Positions 26,716 through 35,105 of a stretch of 56,662 bases of DNA are shown here, piece after piece. Numbering within the stretch: the first letter of the stretch is position 1; the number at the start of each line of letters is the position of its first letter. A program made the position numbers and the translations under genes. The notes below the pieces were generated by a model that did not search any database, was not told the origin of the DNA, and saw nothing but the letters and a program-made list of their open reading frames with translations. The stretch lies in the NCBI GenBank assembly GCA_900549295.1, contig URNG01000004.1, positions 1 to 56,662 of the forward strand, in the 5' to 3' direction. The stretch comes from an uncultured Rhodocyclaceae bacterium (GTDB lineage Bacteria > Pseudomonadota > Gammaproteobacteria > Burkholderiales > Rhodocyclaceae).

Positions 26716-27270
26716 ATGCCGCGCCCGCTGCTTCGCTCTGACCTGCCGCCCGCCGGGCGCTTGCCGCTGGCGCTGTTCTGCTCCTTGCTGGCGCATGCCT
26801 TGGTGCTGCTTGCGCCGCCGGCCCTGACGCGTCCCCCGCCGGCCCCCAGGCCGCCACCCCTGCAAGCCCGGCTACAACCCCTGCCCGCCCCGCCGGCAGC
26901 CCCGGAATTGCGCTTGCCGGAGGAAACTCCGGCAGCCTCGGAAACAAGCACGCCGCCGCCCCGTCCGGAGAAAAAGAAAGCGCCGCCCCGCCCGAAAACA
27001 TGGACGCAAAGCGTGCGCGAACAACTGGCGCGGCAGCAGGAAAGCGGCCAGTTCTATCCCGCCGAAGCCATCGCCCAAGGGCTGGAAGGCGAAGTGCTGG
27101 TGTACTTTGTGCTCGGTGCCGATGGCGACGTCGCCGCCGCGCGCGTCGAGGAAAGCAGCGGCCAGCCCTTGCTCGCCGCAGCCGCCGTGCGCGCCGTGCG
27201 GCGGCTGCGCGGCCTGCCCGGCGATGCGCCGCAGGAAGCCTTGCTGCCGGTGCGCTTCCGTTTACGCTGA
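26716..27270 (+). CDS. TonB-like energy-transduction protein
   Basis: The 184-residue protein has a short cytoplasmic N-terminus, one membrane helix (about residues 16-35, LPLALFCSLLAHALVLLAPP), a Pro-rich spacer (residues 36-92) and a TonB C-terminal domain (GLEGEVLVYFVLGADGDV...AAVRAVRRL). TonB proteins carry proton-motive energy to outer-membrane receptors. exbB and exbD are not next to it. Its last 9 bases overlap the end of murI on the opposite strand. The start at 26716 is the first ATG giving a TonB-like N-terminus. Confidence 0.82.
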   Translation: MPRPLLRSDLPPAGRLPLALFCSLLAHALVLLAPPALTRPPPAPRPPPLQARLQPLPAPPAAPELRLPEETPAASETSTPPPRPEKKKAPPRPKTWTQSVREQLARQQESGQFYPAEAIAQGLEGEVLVYFVLGADGDVAAARVEESSGQPLLAAAAVRAVRRLRGLPGDAPQEALLPVRFRLR

Positions 27271-28089
27271 AGAAAGCGCGACTTCGGCTGGCATCCAGGC
27301 AATGAGCGGCAGGGGCGCGCCCCACAGGCGCTCGATCTTGGCCGCCACCGCGGCCGGCTCGGCGCTGGTGCCAGCCAGCAAGCGGCCCTGCCCGCCGCCG
27401 GCGCGGCCTTCGTCCTGCAGGCGGCGCGTCAATTGGCGCGCCACCGCCGCCCCGGTATCCAGCAACTGCGTTCCCGGCGGCAGCCGCCGGGCAATTTCGG
27501 CGCTGGCCCAGGGGTAGTGGGTGCAGCCCAAAACCACGGTGTCGACGCCCTGCTGCGCCAAGGGCGTCACGTAGGCATCGAGCAGGGCCGCCACCTTGGC
27601 GGAGGCCGGGCCGTCGTTTTCGATGGCGTCGGCCAGCCCGGTGCACGCCTGGCTGAAAATCCGCTGCCCTTGCCCGTAGGTTGCCAGCAAGCGCTGAAAA
27701 CGCTCGCTTTCCAGCGTGCGCCGGGTGGCGAGAACGCCGATCCGGCCATTGCGGCTCTTTTCCGTCGCCGGCTTGACGCCCGGCTCCAGGGCGATCACCG
27801 GCACATCGACAGCGGCGCGGATCGCTTCCGCGGCCACCGCGCTGGCCGTATTGCAGGCGATCACCAGCGCCTTGGCCCCGGCTTGCTGCAAGGATAGTGC
27901 AATCGCCAGACAGCGCGCCCGCAGAAAATCGGCGGGACGTTCGCCGTAGGGGAAATAGCGGGTGTCGGCGAAGTAGAAGAAATCTTCCTCCGGCAGCTGC
28001 GCGCGCAAGGCGCGCAGGACGGTCAGACCGCCGAAACCGGAATCGAAAACGGCCACCGGAGCGTGCAGCGCATGGCTGGAAAAATTCAA
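27262..28089 (-). CDS. murI: Glutamate racemase
   Basis: A 275-residue enzyme with the paired catalytic cysteines Cys79 (ACNTASA) and Cys189 (GCTHYPW), and the N-terminal FDSGFGGLTVL with its Asp-Ser. It makes D-glutamate for peptidoglycan. Length is normal for MurI. Convergent with the TonB-like gene, with a 9-base overlap of the two 3' ends. Confidence 0.96.
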   Translation of the reverse strand: MNFSSHALHAPVAVFDSGFGGLTVLRALRAQLPEEDFFYFADTRYFPYGERPADFLRARCLAIALSLQQAGAKALVIACNTASAVAAEAIRAAVDVPVIALEPGVKPATEKSRNGRIGVLATRRTLESERFQRLLATYGQGQRIFSQACTGLADAIENDGPASAKVAALLDAYVTPLAQQGVDTVVLGCTHYPWASAEIARRLPPGTQLLDTGAAVARQLTRRLQDEGRAGGGQGRLLAGTSAEPAAVAAKIERLWGAPLPLIAWMPAEVALSSA

Positions 28090-28123
28090 GCGCGCACTCC
28101 CCGGCGACCCATTTTGCAGCCGC

Positions 28124-28369
28124 TTACTGCGCGGCCTGACACTTTTTCATGAAGGAATTCTTGGCTGCGCCGGCAAGCGGTTTGCCGTTCTTGTCGATGG
28201 CCTGCGTGGTGCAGGCTTCGCGCTGGCATTTCTTCATGAACGAACTTTTGGCGGCCCCGGCCAGCAGCTTGCCGTTCTTGTCCACCGCCTGCGCCTCGCA
28301 TTCACTGGCGGCCAGCGCCGGGCCGCTGGCGAAGAGGGCTACGGCGAGCAGGGCGAAAATCTTTTTCAT
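28124..28369 (-). CDS. PsiF-repeat secreted protein
   Basis: An 81-residue protein with a signal peptide (MKKIFALLAVALFASGPALA) and two near-identical PsiF repeats of about 28 residues, each with a Cys early and Cys near the end (KNGKLLAGAAKSSFMKKCQ and KNGKPLAGAAKNSFMKKCQ). PsiF was named for phosphate-starvation induction in E. coli; its function is unknown. Four cysteines could form disulfides in the periplasm. Confidence 0.88.
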   Translation of the reverse strand: MKKIFALLAVALFASGPALAASECEAQAVDKNGKLLAGAAKSSFMKKCQREACTTQAIDKNGKPLAGAAKNSFMKKCQAAQ

Positions 28370-28410
28370 GGTCAGTCTCCATTGTTCAGAAAGTGGAAAG
28401 CCGAAAGAGG

Positions 28411-28430
28411 AAAACCCCCTGTGGCGGGGG
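28411..28430 (-). terminator. Probable terminator after icd
   Basis: CCCCC (28415-28419) and GGGGG (28426-28430) form a short G-C stem with TTTTCC following on the minus strand, 29 bases beyond the icd stop. Confidence 0.55.
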
Positions 28431-28458
28431 CGTTCATTTTACGTCGGGCGCACCCGTT

Positions 28459-29700
28459 TTACATGCGCGCGATCATCGCCGCTCCGAAACCGGAGCAGGA
28501 CAGTTCTTCCGCGCCGTCCATCAGGCGGGCGAAATCGTAAGTCACCTGCTTGTCGCCGATGGCGGCCTCCATCGAGCGGATGACCAGATCGGCGGCTTCC
28601 TTCCAGCCCAGGTGGCGCAACATCATTTCGGCGGACAGGATGAGCGACCCCGGATTGACCTTGTCCAGCCCGGCATATTTCGGCGCCGTGCCGTGCGTCG
28701 CCTCGAACACCGCGTAGGTATCGGAAATGTTCGCCCCCGGCGCGATGCCGATGCCGCCCACCTGCGCGGCCAGCGCGTCGGAGATGTAATCGCCGTTCAG
28801 GTTGGTGGTGGCGATCACGTCGTATTCCGCCGGGCGCAGCAGGATCTGTTGCAGGAAGGCGTCGGCAATCGCATCCTTGATGACGATTTCACGCCCGGTT
28901 TTCGGGTTTTTCAGGCGGCACCACGGCCCGCCGTCAATCGGCTCGGCCCCGAATTCCTCGCGCGCCACCTGATAGCCCGTGTCGCGGAACAGCCCCTCGG
29001 TGAATTTCATGATGTTGCCCTTGTGCACCAGCGTCACCGACTTGCGGTCGTTGTCGATGGCGTACCTGATGGCGGCGCGCACCAGACGGGCGGTGCCATC
29101 CACCGAAACCGGCTTGATGCCGATGCCGGAGGTTTCCGGGAAACGGATCTTGCGCACGCCCATTTCCTGCTGCAGGAAAGCGACCACCTTCTTCACGCCC
29201 TCGGAACCCGCCGCCCATTCGATGCCGGCGTAGATGTCCTCGGTGTTCTCGCGGAAGATCACCATGTCGGTCAGTTCCGGGTTTTTCAGCGGCGACGGCA
29301 CGCCCTTGAAATAGCGCACCGGACGCACGCACTGATACAGATCGAGCTCCTGGCGCAGCGCCACGTTAAGCGAGCGGATGCCGCCGCCTACCGGCGTCGT
29401 CATCGGCCCCTTGATCGACACCGCGTATTCCTTCAGCGCATCGAAGGTTTCCTTGGGCAGCCACTCGTCCGGGCCGTAGAGGCGCACCGATTTCTCGCCG
29501 GCGAACACCTCCATCCAGTGAATCTTCTTCTTGCCGCCGTAAGCCTTGGCCACCGCCGCGTCGATCACCTCGATCATGACCGGCGTGATGTCGATGCCGA
29601 TGCCGTCGCCCTCGATGAAGGGAATGATCGGATTGTCCGGCACCGGCTGGCCGGGAACGATTTTTGCGCCGCCTTGCGGAACCTTGATATGGGAAGTCAT
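28459..29700 (-). CDS. icd: NADP-dependent isocitrate dehydrogenase
   Basis: A 413-residue enzyme. The substrate loop with regulatory Ser110 lies in GGGIRSLNVALRQELDLY, and NLNGDYISDALAAQVGGIGIAPG and FEATHGTAPKYAG are conserved in the NADP type. It oxidises isocitrate to 2-oxoglutarate. The retained Ser is the one phosphorylated by AceK in enterobacteria, which directs carbon into the glyoxylate shunt; aceB occurs at 22256. The ATG at 29700 follows AAGGAG by 6 bases. Upstream residues in frame belong to the divergent gene region. Confidence 0.96.
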   Translation of the reverse strand: MTSHIKVPQGGAKIVPGQPVPDNPIIPFIEGDGIGIDITPVMIEVIDAAVAKAYGGKKKIHWMEVFAGEKSVRLYGPDEWLPKETFDALKEYAVSIKGPMTTPVGGGIRSLNVALRQELDLYQCVRPVRYFKGVPSPLKNPELTDMVIFRENTEDIYAGIEWAAGSEGVKKVVAFLQQEMGVRKIRFPETSGIGIKPVSVDGTARLVRAAIRYAIDNDRKSVTLVHKGNIMKFTEGLFRDTGYQVAREEFGAEPIDGGPWCRLKNPKTGREIVIKDAIADAFLQQILLRPAEYDVIATTNLNGDYISDALAAQVGGIGIAPGANISDTYAVFEATHGTAPKYAGLDKVNPGSLILSAEMMLRHLGWKEAADLVIRSMEAAIGDKQVTYDFARLMDGAEELSCSGFGAAMIARM

Positions 29701-29920
29701 GGCAACTCCTTGTTGATTTTGTCGAGCGGGAGCGGCATCGAGCGACGCGCCCCGACCTGTGGCCGCTTGTCTGTGATTTGTCTCCGACGGCCAGCGTGAA
29801 ACATTATGGGGAAATATTGCAGCAAAAGGAATGCGCCAAAGCAAATCCGCGGCGGCGTGTTTTCCCCGGAACCATTCCCTCTTTCCCGCCTCGAAACCGG
29901 CAATGACATTGGAGCATCCC

Positions 29921-30748
29921 ATGCCGCACGATACCGAAGCCAAACCTGCCGCCCCGCCCGCTTGGCGCAAACCGCCGCCGTCGCCGCTGCTCAAGGGCAC
30001 GGCGGAAAAAATCCTCGACCTGCGCCGCTGGACGCCGCGCCTGTTCTCCTTCCGCCTCACCCGCCCCGCCGCCTTCCGCTTCCAGCCGGGGCAGTTCGCC
30101 CGCCTCGGCGTGGACGGTCAGCTGGGCAGCACGATCTGGCGGCCTTATTCGATGGTTTCGGCGGATTACGACGAGCATCTGGATTTCTTCTCCATCCAGG
30201 TGCCGGACGGCGCTTTCACCTCGCGGCTGGCCAAGCTCAGCGTGGGCGACACGGTGTACGTGGAGAAAATCGCCTACGGCTATCTCACCACCAGCCGTTT
30301 CGTCGGCGGCAAAGCCCTGTGGCTGCTCGCCACCGGCACCGGCATCGCGCCTTTTCTCTCCATCCTGCACGACCCGGCGGTGTGGGCGCAGTACGCGCAC
30401 ATCGTCCTCGCCTACAGCGTGCGGGAAGCGGCCGACCTCGCCTATCGGGACGAGATTGCCGCCTTGCCGCGACATCCGCTGTGGGCGGAACACGGCCACA
30501 AGCTGCATTTCGTTCCCATCGTCACGCGGGAAAGCTTGCCGGGCGTGTTATCGCAGCGCCTGGACGCTGCCATCGCCGACGGCAGCCTGGAAACCGCCGC
30601 CCGCCTGCCGCTGGACGACGACGCCCGCATCCTGCTCTGCGGCAACCCGCAAATGCTCGACGACGTGCGCGCCGCCCTCGCCGCCCGCAATCTGCGCCCC
30701 GACCTCGGTCGCGCGCCGGGTCATTTTGCGACGGAGAATTACTGGTAG
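29921..30748 (+). CDS. Ferredoxin-NADP(+) reductase
   Basis: A 275-residue flavoprotein of the bacterial FPR class. FAD binding is shown by RPYSMVSADYDEHL and the NADP domain by ATGTGIAPFLSIL and LLCGNPQML. The C-terminal tryptophan (ATENYW) is the aromatic cap over the flavin. It exchanges electrons between NADPH and ferredoxin or flavodoxin. The ATG at 29921 is preferred because GGAG lies 6 bases before it; one at 29903 is possible. Divergent from icd. Confidence 0.92.
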   Translation: MPHDTEAKPAAPPAWRKPPPSPLLKGTAEKILDLRRWTPRLFSFRLTRPAAFRFQPGQFARLGVDGQLGSTIWRPYSMVSADYDEHLDFFSIQVPDGAFTSRLAKLSVGDTVYVEKIAYGYLTTSRFVGGKALWLLATGTGIAPFLSILHDPAVWAQYAHIVLAYSVREAADLAYRDEIAALPRHPLWAEHGHKLHFVPIVTRESLPGVLSQRLDAAIADGSLETAARLPLDDDARILLCGNPQMLDDVRAALAARNLRPDLGRAPGHFATENYW

Positions 30749-30763
30749 ATCGAAATTTGCCGG

Positions 30764-32083
30764 TCAAACGTTGCGCAGCAGAATCTTCGAGCGCCGTTGC
30801 CAGTTGTACATTTCCTTTTTCGCAGCCGGCAGGTCGTCCACCGTCCCCAGCTTGAAGCCGCGCTCGACGAACCAGTGTTCGGTACGGGTGGTCAGCACGA
30901 ACAGGCGCTTGATGCCGGCCTGGCGGGCGCGGCGGAGGATGCGTTTCATGAGTTGTTCGCCATAGCCCCATTCGCGGTGGTCGGGATTGACGGCGAGGCA
31001 GGCGAGTTCGGCTTCTTCTTCGGCGTGCTGGTAGAGCGCGGCGCAGCCGACGATGATGCCGTCGTGCAGCATGATGGAGAAACGCTCGATTTCCTGTTCC
31101 AGCAGTTCGCGCGGGCGATGCACCAGGATGCCTTCCTGCTCCATCGGCTCGATCAGGGCGATCAGCGCCGGGATGTCGTCGGCCTTGGCTTCGCGCATGT
31201 TTTCCAGCGATTCGCGGGTCACCACCGTGCCGACGCCGTCGTGGGTGAACAACTCGCGCAAGAGCGCCCCGTCCTGCTCGTAGCCGATCAGGTGCACGCG
31301 GCCCACGCCGGCGCGGCTGGCGCGCACGGTGCAGGGCAGGTAGCGGCACATGTCGGGGGTCAGCCAGTCGGCAGCGGCGAGCAGTTTGGCGGCTTCGTCG
31401 GCGGTCAGTTCGTCGAGCAGCTCGCCCTTCTTGTCAGTGACGCCGGCGCTGTCGGTGAGATAGACGAGCTTGTCGGCCTTGAGGGCGACGGCCACGGCTT
31501 CGGCCACTTCTTCCATTTGCAGGTTGAAGATTTCGCCGGTCAGCGACGGCCCTTCGCAGTTGAGCAGCACGATGTTGCCCAGGCCGAGCTGGGCGACGAT
31601 GCCTTCGGCGTCGACCTTGCGCACCTTGCCGGCATACTGCATGTCGATGCCGTCGAGCACGCCGATCGGCTGGCCGTTGATGAAATTGCCGCCGATGACG
31701 CGGATGCGGCTGTTGGCCATCGGCGTGTTGGGCAGCCCTTGCGACAAGAGCGCCTCGATCTTCAGGAACACGCTGCCCACCGCATCGAGCACGCAGGTCA
31801 GGCTTTCCGCGTCGGTGACGCGGTAGCCCCGGTGGTAGTGCGATTCGATGCCTTTTTCGCGCAATGCTTCCTCGATCTGCGGTCGCGCGCCATGCACCAG
31901 CACCAGACGGATGCCCAAGCTGACCAGCAGATTGGCGTCGTAAGCCAGGGTCTTGATGAATTCGCTGCCGATCGCCTTGCCGCCGAAGGCGAGCACGAAG
32001 GTCTTGCCGCGAAAGGCGTTGATGTAGGGCGTCACCTCGCGAAACCAGGTGACGAAATGCTGATCGTAGGGCGTGTCGCTCAT
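30764..32083 (-). CDS. argA: N-acetylglutamate synthase (kinase-like plus GNAT domains)
   Basis: A 439-residue protein with an N-terminal amino-acid-kinase fold (residues ~1-280; VHGARPQIEEAL, GGNFING) and a C-terminal GNAT acetyltransferase domain (residues ~290-439; CLAVNPDHREWGYGEQLM). ArgA makes N-acetylglutamate, the first step of arginine synthesis, and is normally feedback-inhibited by arginine through the kinase-like part. Its ATG overlaps the pap stop (ATGA), so the two are translationally coupled. argB is separate, at 54933. Confidence 0.94.
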   Translation of the reverse strand: MSDTPYDQHFVTWFREVTPYINAFRGKTFVLAFGGKAIGSEFIKTLAYDANLLVSLGIRLVLVHGARPQIEEALREKGIESHYHRGYRVTDAESLTCVLDAVGSVFLKIEALLSQGLPNTPMANSRIRVIGGNFINGQPIGVLDGIDMQYAGKVRKVDAEGIVAQLGLGNIVLLNCEGPSLTGEIFNLQMEEVAEAVAVALKADKLVYLTDSAGVTDKKGELLDELTADEAAKLLAAADWLTPDMCRYLPCTVRASRAGVGRVHLIGYEQDGALLRELFTHDGVGTVVTRESLENMREAKADDIPALIALIEPMEQEGILVHRPRELLEQEIERFSIMLHDGIIVGCAALYQHAEEEAELACLAVNPDHREWGYGEQLMKRILRRARQAGIKRLFVLTTRTEHWFVERGFKLGTVDDLPAAKKEMYNWQRRSKILLRNV

Positions 32084-33579
32084 TTTTTGCTGTTTTCCGC
32101 TAGGTTCAGGGTGTTTTCGATGCGCTCGCAGACGGTGCGCAGCACCTTGATGCGGGCGAAATTCTTGTCATTGGCTTCCACCAGCGTCCACGGCGCGCTG
32201 TCGGTGGAGGTGCGGTCGACCATGTCGCAGGCGGCCAGCGCGTAATCATCCCACTTTTCGCGGTTGCGCCAGTCCTCGGCGGTGATCTTGAAACGCTTGA
32301 AATCGGTTTGCTCGCGCTCCTGGAAACGGCGCAGTTGCTCGTCGGCGGAAATCTGCAACCAGAATTTCACCACCAAGGCACCGTCGTCTTCCAACTGATC
32401 CTCGAAATCGTTGATTTCGGCATAGGCGCGCAGCCAATCTTCCTCCTTGCAGAAGCCTTCGACCCGCTCGACCAGCACCCGCCCGTACCAGGAACGGTCG
32501 AAAATCGTCACCCGCCCGGTGCGCGGCACATGCCGCCAGAAGCGCCAGAGATAGGGTTGCGCGCGCTCTTCCTCGCTCGGCGCGGCAATCGGCACGATCT
32601 GGTAATGGCGCGCGTCCATCGCGGCGGCCAGCCGACGGATGCTGCCGCCCTTGCCGGCGGCGTCGGAGCCTTCGAACACCAGCACCAGGGAATAGCGGCT
32701 GGTGAAGCGCGGATCGCGCAGGAGTTCGGACAGACGCGCCTGATAACGCGCCAGCAGGCGCTCATATTCCTTTTTGCCCAGGTTTTGCGTGAGGTCGAGT
32801 TCGCCCAGCACGCTGCGCTTGTCCACCGCATGATGCACCGGCGGCGCGACCGGCACCGGCAGCACCGGCTGTTTCAGGCGGCGCTGCATGGCATCGCGGA
32901 TCACCCTGCCGACAGTGAGCGAGCGGTAGGCGTCATCGGTGCCTTCGACGATGATCCACGGGGCTTTGGCGGTGTTGGTGACGCGCAAGACGTGGCCCGC
33001 CACCGTCTGCAACTGTTTGTAGGTCTTTTGCCGGGCGTAGACTTTCCTGCTCACCCGCCAGGCGGTTTGCGGATTGCTTTCCAGCATCTTCAGGCGTTTC
33101 TTCTGCGCCTCGCGCGACAGATGGAACCAGAATTTGAGCACCAGAGCGCCCTCGTTCACCAGCATGGCCTCGAAGCGGTTGATTTCCTCCAGCCGCTCGG
33201 CGAGTTCGGCCCGCCCCATGTCGCCGCTGATGCGCTCGGCAATCGGCTGCGAATACCAGGAACCGGCGAAGATACCGGCCTTGCCCTTGGGCGGCAAGGC
33301 GCGCCAGTAGCGCCACATGTAGGGACGCTCGCGTTCCTCGTCGCTCGGCTCGGCAAAGGCGAGCGTCGAGATGTGGCGCGGATCCATCCACGAATACAGC
33401 AGATTGATGGTTTCGCCCTTGCCGCTGCCATCCACCCCGGAAATCAGGATGATGACCGGGAACGCCTTCTGCGCCAGCACCTCGTACTGAATATCCAGCA
33501 ATTCCGCCCGCAGACGCGGCGCTTCGGCCTTGAATGCGTCTTTGTCGATGTGATGCCCCAGTTCTGCCGATTCAAACAT
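32080..33579 (-). CDS. pap: Polyphosphate:AMP phosphotransferase, two-domain PPK2
   Basis: A 499-residue protein made of two PPK2 domains, each with a Walker A motif: GVDGSGKG at 48-55 and GSDAAGKG at 304-311, and each with an RPYMWRYWR- or QPYLWRFWR-type lid segment. Two-domain PPK2 proteins (class II) use polyphosphate to phosphorylate AMP to ADP. It overlaps argA by four bases. Polyphosphate handling fits phosphate-storing betaproteobacteria, but is not proof of that lifestyle. Confidence 0.92.
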   Translation of the reverse strand: MFESAELGHHIDKDAFKAEAPRLRAELLDIQYEVLAQKAFPVIILISGVDGSGKGETINLLYSWMDPRHISTLAFAEPSDEERERPYMWRYWRALPPKGKAGIFAGSWYSQPIAERISGDMGRAELAERLEEINRFEAMLVNEGALVLKFWFHLSREAQKKRLKMLESNPQTAWRVSRKVYARQKTYKQLQTVAGHVLRVTNTAKAPWIIVEGTDDAYRSLTVGRVIRDAMQRRLKQPVLPVPVAPPVHHAVDKRSVLGELDLTQNLGKKEYERLLARYQARLSELLRDPRFTSRYSLVLVFEGSDAAGKGGSIRRLAAAMDARHYQIVPIAAPSEEERAQPYLWRFWRHVPRTGRVTIFDRSWYGRVLVERVEGFCKEEDWLRAYAEINDFEDQLEDDGALVVKFWLQISADEQLRRFQEREQTDFKRFKITAEDWRNREKWDDYALAACDMVDRTSTDSAPWTLVEANDKNFARIKVLRTVCERIENTLNLAENSKK

Positions 33580-33609
33580 CCTCGCTCCCCCCGTTGTTCC
33601 AACGTCTCT

Positions 33610-34380
33610 CTACCAATCGCCCCACATCGCCTGCAGTGCCGCCAGCGCCGCCAGCCCGGCGGTTTCCGTGCGCAGGACGCGCGGCCCCAGGCGCACCGCC
33701 TGAAAACCGGCTTGTTCCGCCGCGATGATTTCCTGCGGATCGAGGCCGCCTTCGGCACCGATCAATAACTGAATCTGCGGCTGGCGCGGCACTTCAGGCA
33801 AAGACCTCTCGCGCAAAGGCAGTTCACGCAAAGTCAGCGCCGCCCCCGGCGCCAGCACCAGGCGCAGGGTACCCGGGGCCGGACGCGCCAGCCACTGATC
33901 CAGCCGCGCCAAGGGCGCCACCAGCGGCACCTGATTGCGTCCGCACTGCTCGCAGGCCGCCGCTGCCACTCCCTGCCAGTGCGCCACCCGCCTGCCGGCG
34001 CGCTCGCCCGCCAGTTTCAGCACGCTGCGCCGGCTTTCCACCGGCACGATGGCGCGCACCCCCAACTCCACCGCCTTCTGGATGGTGAAATCCATCTTGT
34101 CGCCGGCTTGCAGGGCTTGCACCAGGGTGATGTCCAGATTCGATTCGCGCTCGATGTCCTGCCACGCCCCCAACTCGGCCCAGGCGCGATCCTTCTCGAT
34201 ACGGACGAGCCGCGCCGGGTATTGCCCACCGCGCCCGTCGAACAAAATCAGCGGTGCGTCCGGCGTCAGGCGCAGCACGCGCACGGCATGGCGCGCCACC
34301 GGCGCGGGCAATTCGACCTGGGCGGCAGGAACCAGTGCTTCGCGGCAGTAGAAACGAGGCGCATTCTGGAGAGCATTCAT
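33610..34380 (-). CDS. rsmE: 16S rRNA (uracil1498-N3)-methyltransferase RsmE
   Basis: A 256-residue SPOUT-class methyltransferase. The N-terminal RNA-binding domain begins MNALQNAPRFYCREAL with HAVRVLRLTPDAPLILFDGRGG; the C-terminal knotted domain shows LLIGAEGGLDPQEI and RLGPRVLRTETAGLAAL, the RsmE S-adenosylmethionine-binding motifs. The start is the ATG at 34380 with a weak ribosome-binding site (GCAGG). It ends 30 bases before the pap start, so co-transcription is possible. Confidence 0.94.
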   Translation of the reverse strand: MNALQNAPRFYCREALVPAAQVELPAPVARHAVRVLRLTPDAPLILFDGRGGQYPARLVRIEKDRAWAELGAWQDIERESNLDITLVQALQAGDKMDFTIQKAVELGVRAIVPVESRRSVLKLAGERAGRRVAHWQGVAAAACEQCGRNQVPLVAPLARLDQWLARPAPGTLRLVLAPGAALTLRELPLRERSLPEVPRQPQIQLLIGAEGGLDPQEIIAAEQAGFQAVRLGPRVLRTETAGLAALAALQAMWGDW

Positions 34381-34452
34381 CCTGCTATTATGCGGCAGCA
34401 TCCCCGTACTCGCAGACAATGACGTACAAGAGCAAAACAAAAGGAGCGGCAG

Positions 34453-35010
34453 ATGGCAGCTTTGCAACCCCCCGTTTGCGATTTCGGTGCCCGCGCACCG
34501 GATTTTGCCCTGCCCGGCACCGACGGCAGCATCTGGACACGCGCCGATTGCTGCGGTCCCCGAGGGCTGCTGGTGATGTTCATCTGCAACCACTGCCCTT
34601 ATGTGCAGGCCGTGATCGAGCGCATCGTCCGCGACTGCCGCGAGCTTGCCGAACTGGGTATCGGCAGCGTGGCGATCATGAGCAACGACACCGACGCCTA
34701 CCCGGATGACAGTTTTCCCAACATGCAGCGCTGGGCACAGGAACTTAACTTTCCCTTTCCTTATCTGATCGACAGCGAACAAACCGTGGCCCGGGCTTAT
34801 GGCGCGGTGTGCACGCCGGATTTCCTGGGCTACAACGCCGCGCTGGAATTGCAGTATCGCGGACGTCTCGATGCCTCGGGACGCCAAACTGCCGCCGCCG
34901 ATGCCGAGCGCGAGTTGTTTGCCGCCATGCGCGACATTGCAAGCCATGGGCGCGGGCCGCAACAGCAACATGCCTCGATCGGCTGCTCGATCAAATGGCG
35001 CGAAAACTGA
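34453..35010 (+). CDS. Thioredoxin-fold AhpC/TSA-like protein
   Basis: A 185-residue protein starting with a typical peroxiredoxin-like opening (GARAPDFALPGTDG) and a CNHCPY motif at Cys45-Cys48 in place of the CxxC of thioredoxin. It has no signal peptide, so it acts in the cytoplasm. Members of this PRX-like family are linked to thiol redox reactions, with no firm substrate. AAAGGAGCGGCAG precedes the ATG. The 95 bases after it separate it from the GGDEF-EAL gene. Confidence 0.83.
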   Translation: MAALQPPVCDFGARAPDFALPGTDGSIWTRADCCGPRGLLVMFICNHCPYVQAVIERIVRDCRELAELGIGSVAIMSNDTDAYPDDSFPNMQRWAQELNFPFPYLIDSEQTVARAYGAVCTPDFLGYNAALELQYRGRLDASGRQTAAADAERELFAAMRDIASHGRGPQQQHASIGCSIKWREN

Positions 35011-35105
35011 CCCGACACAATGTTTCGATCTGCACTTTCCGCTATGATCCGCCCCCAGTCGTTATTTTCGCCGTTTTACATACCGTCTCACCCAGCGCTT
35101 CGCCC

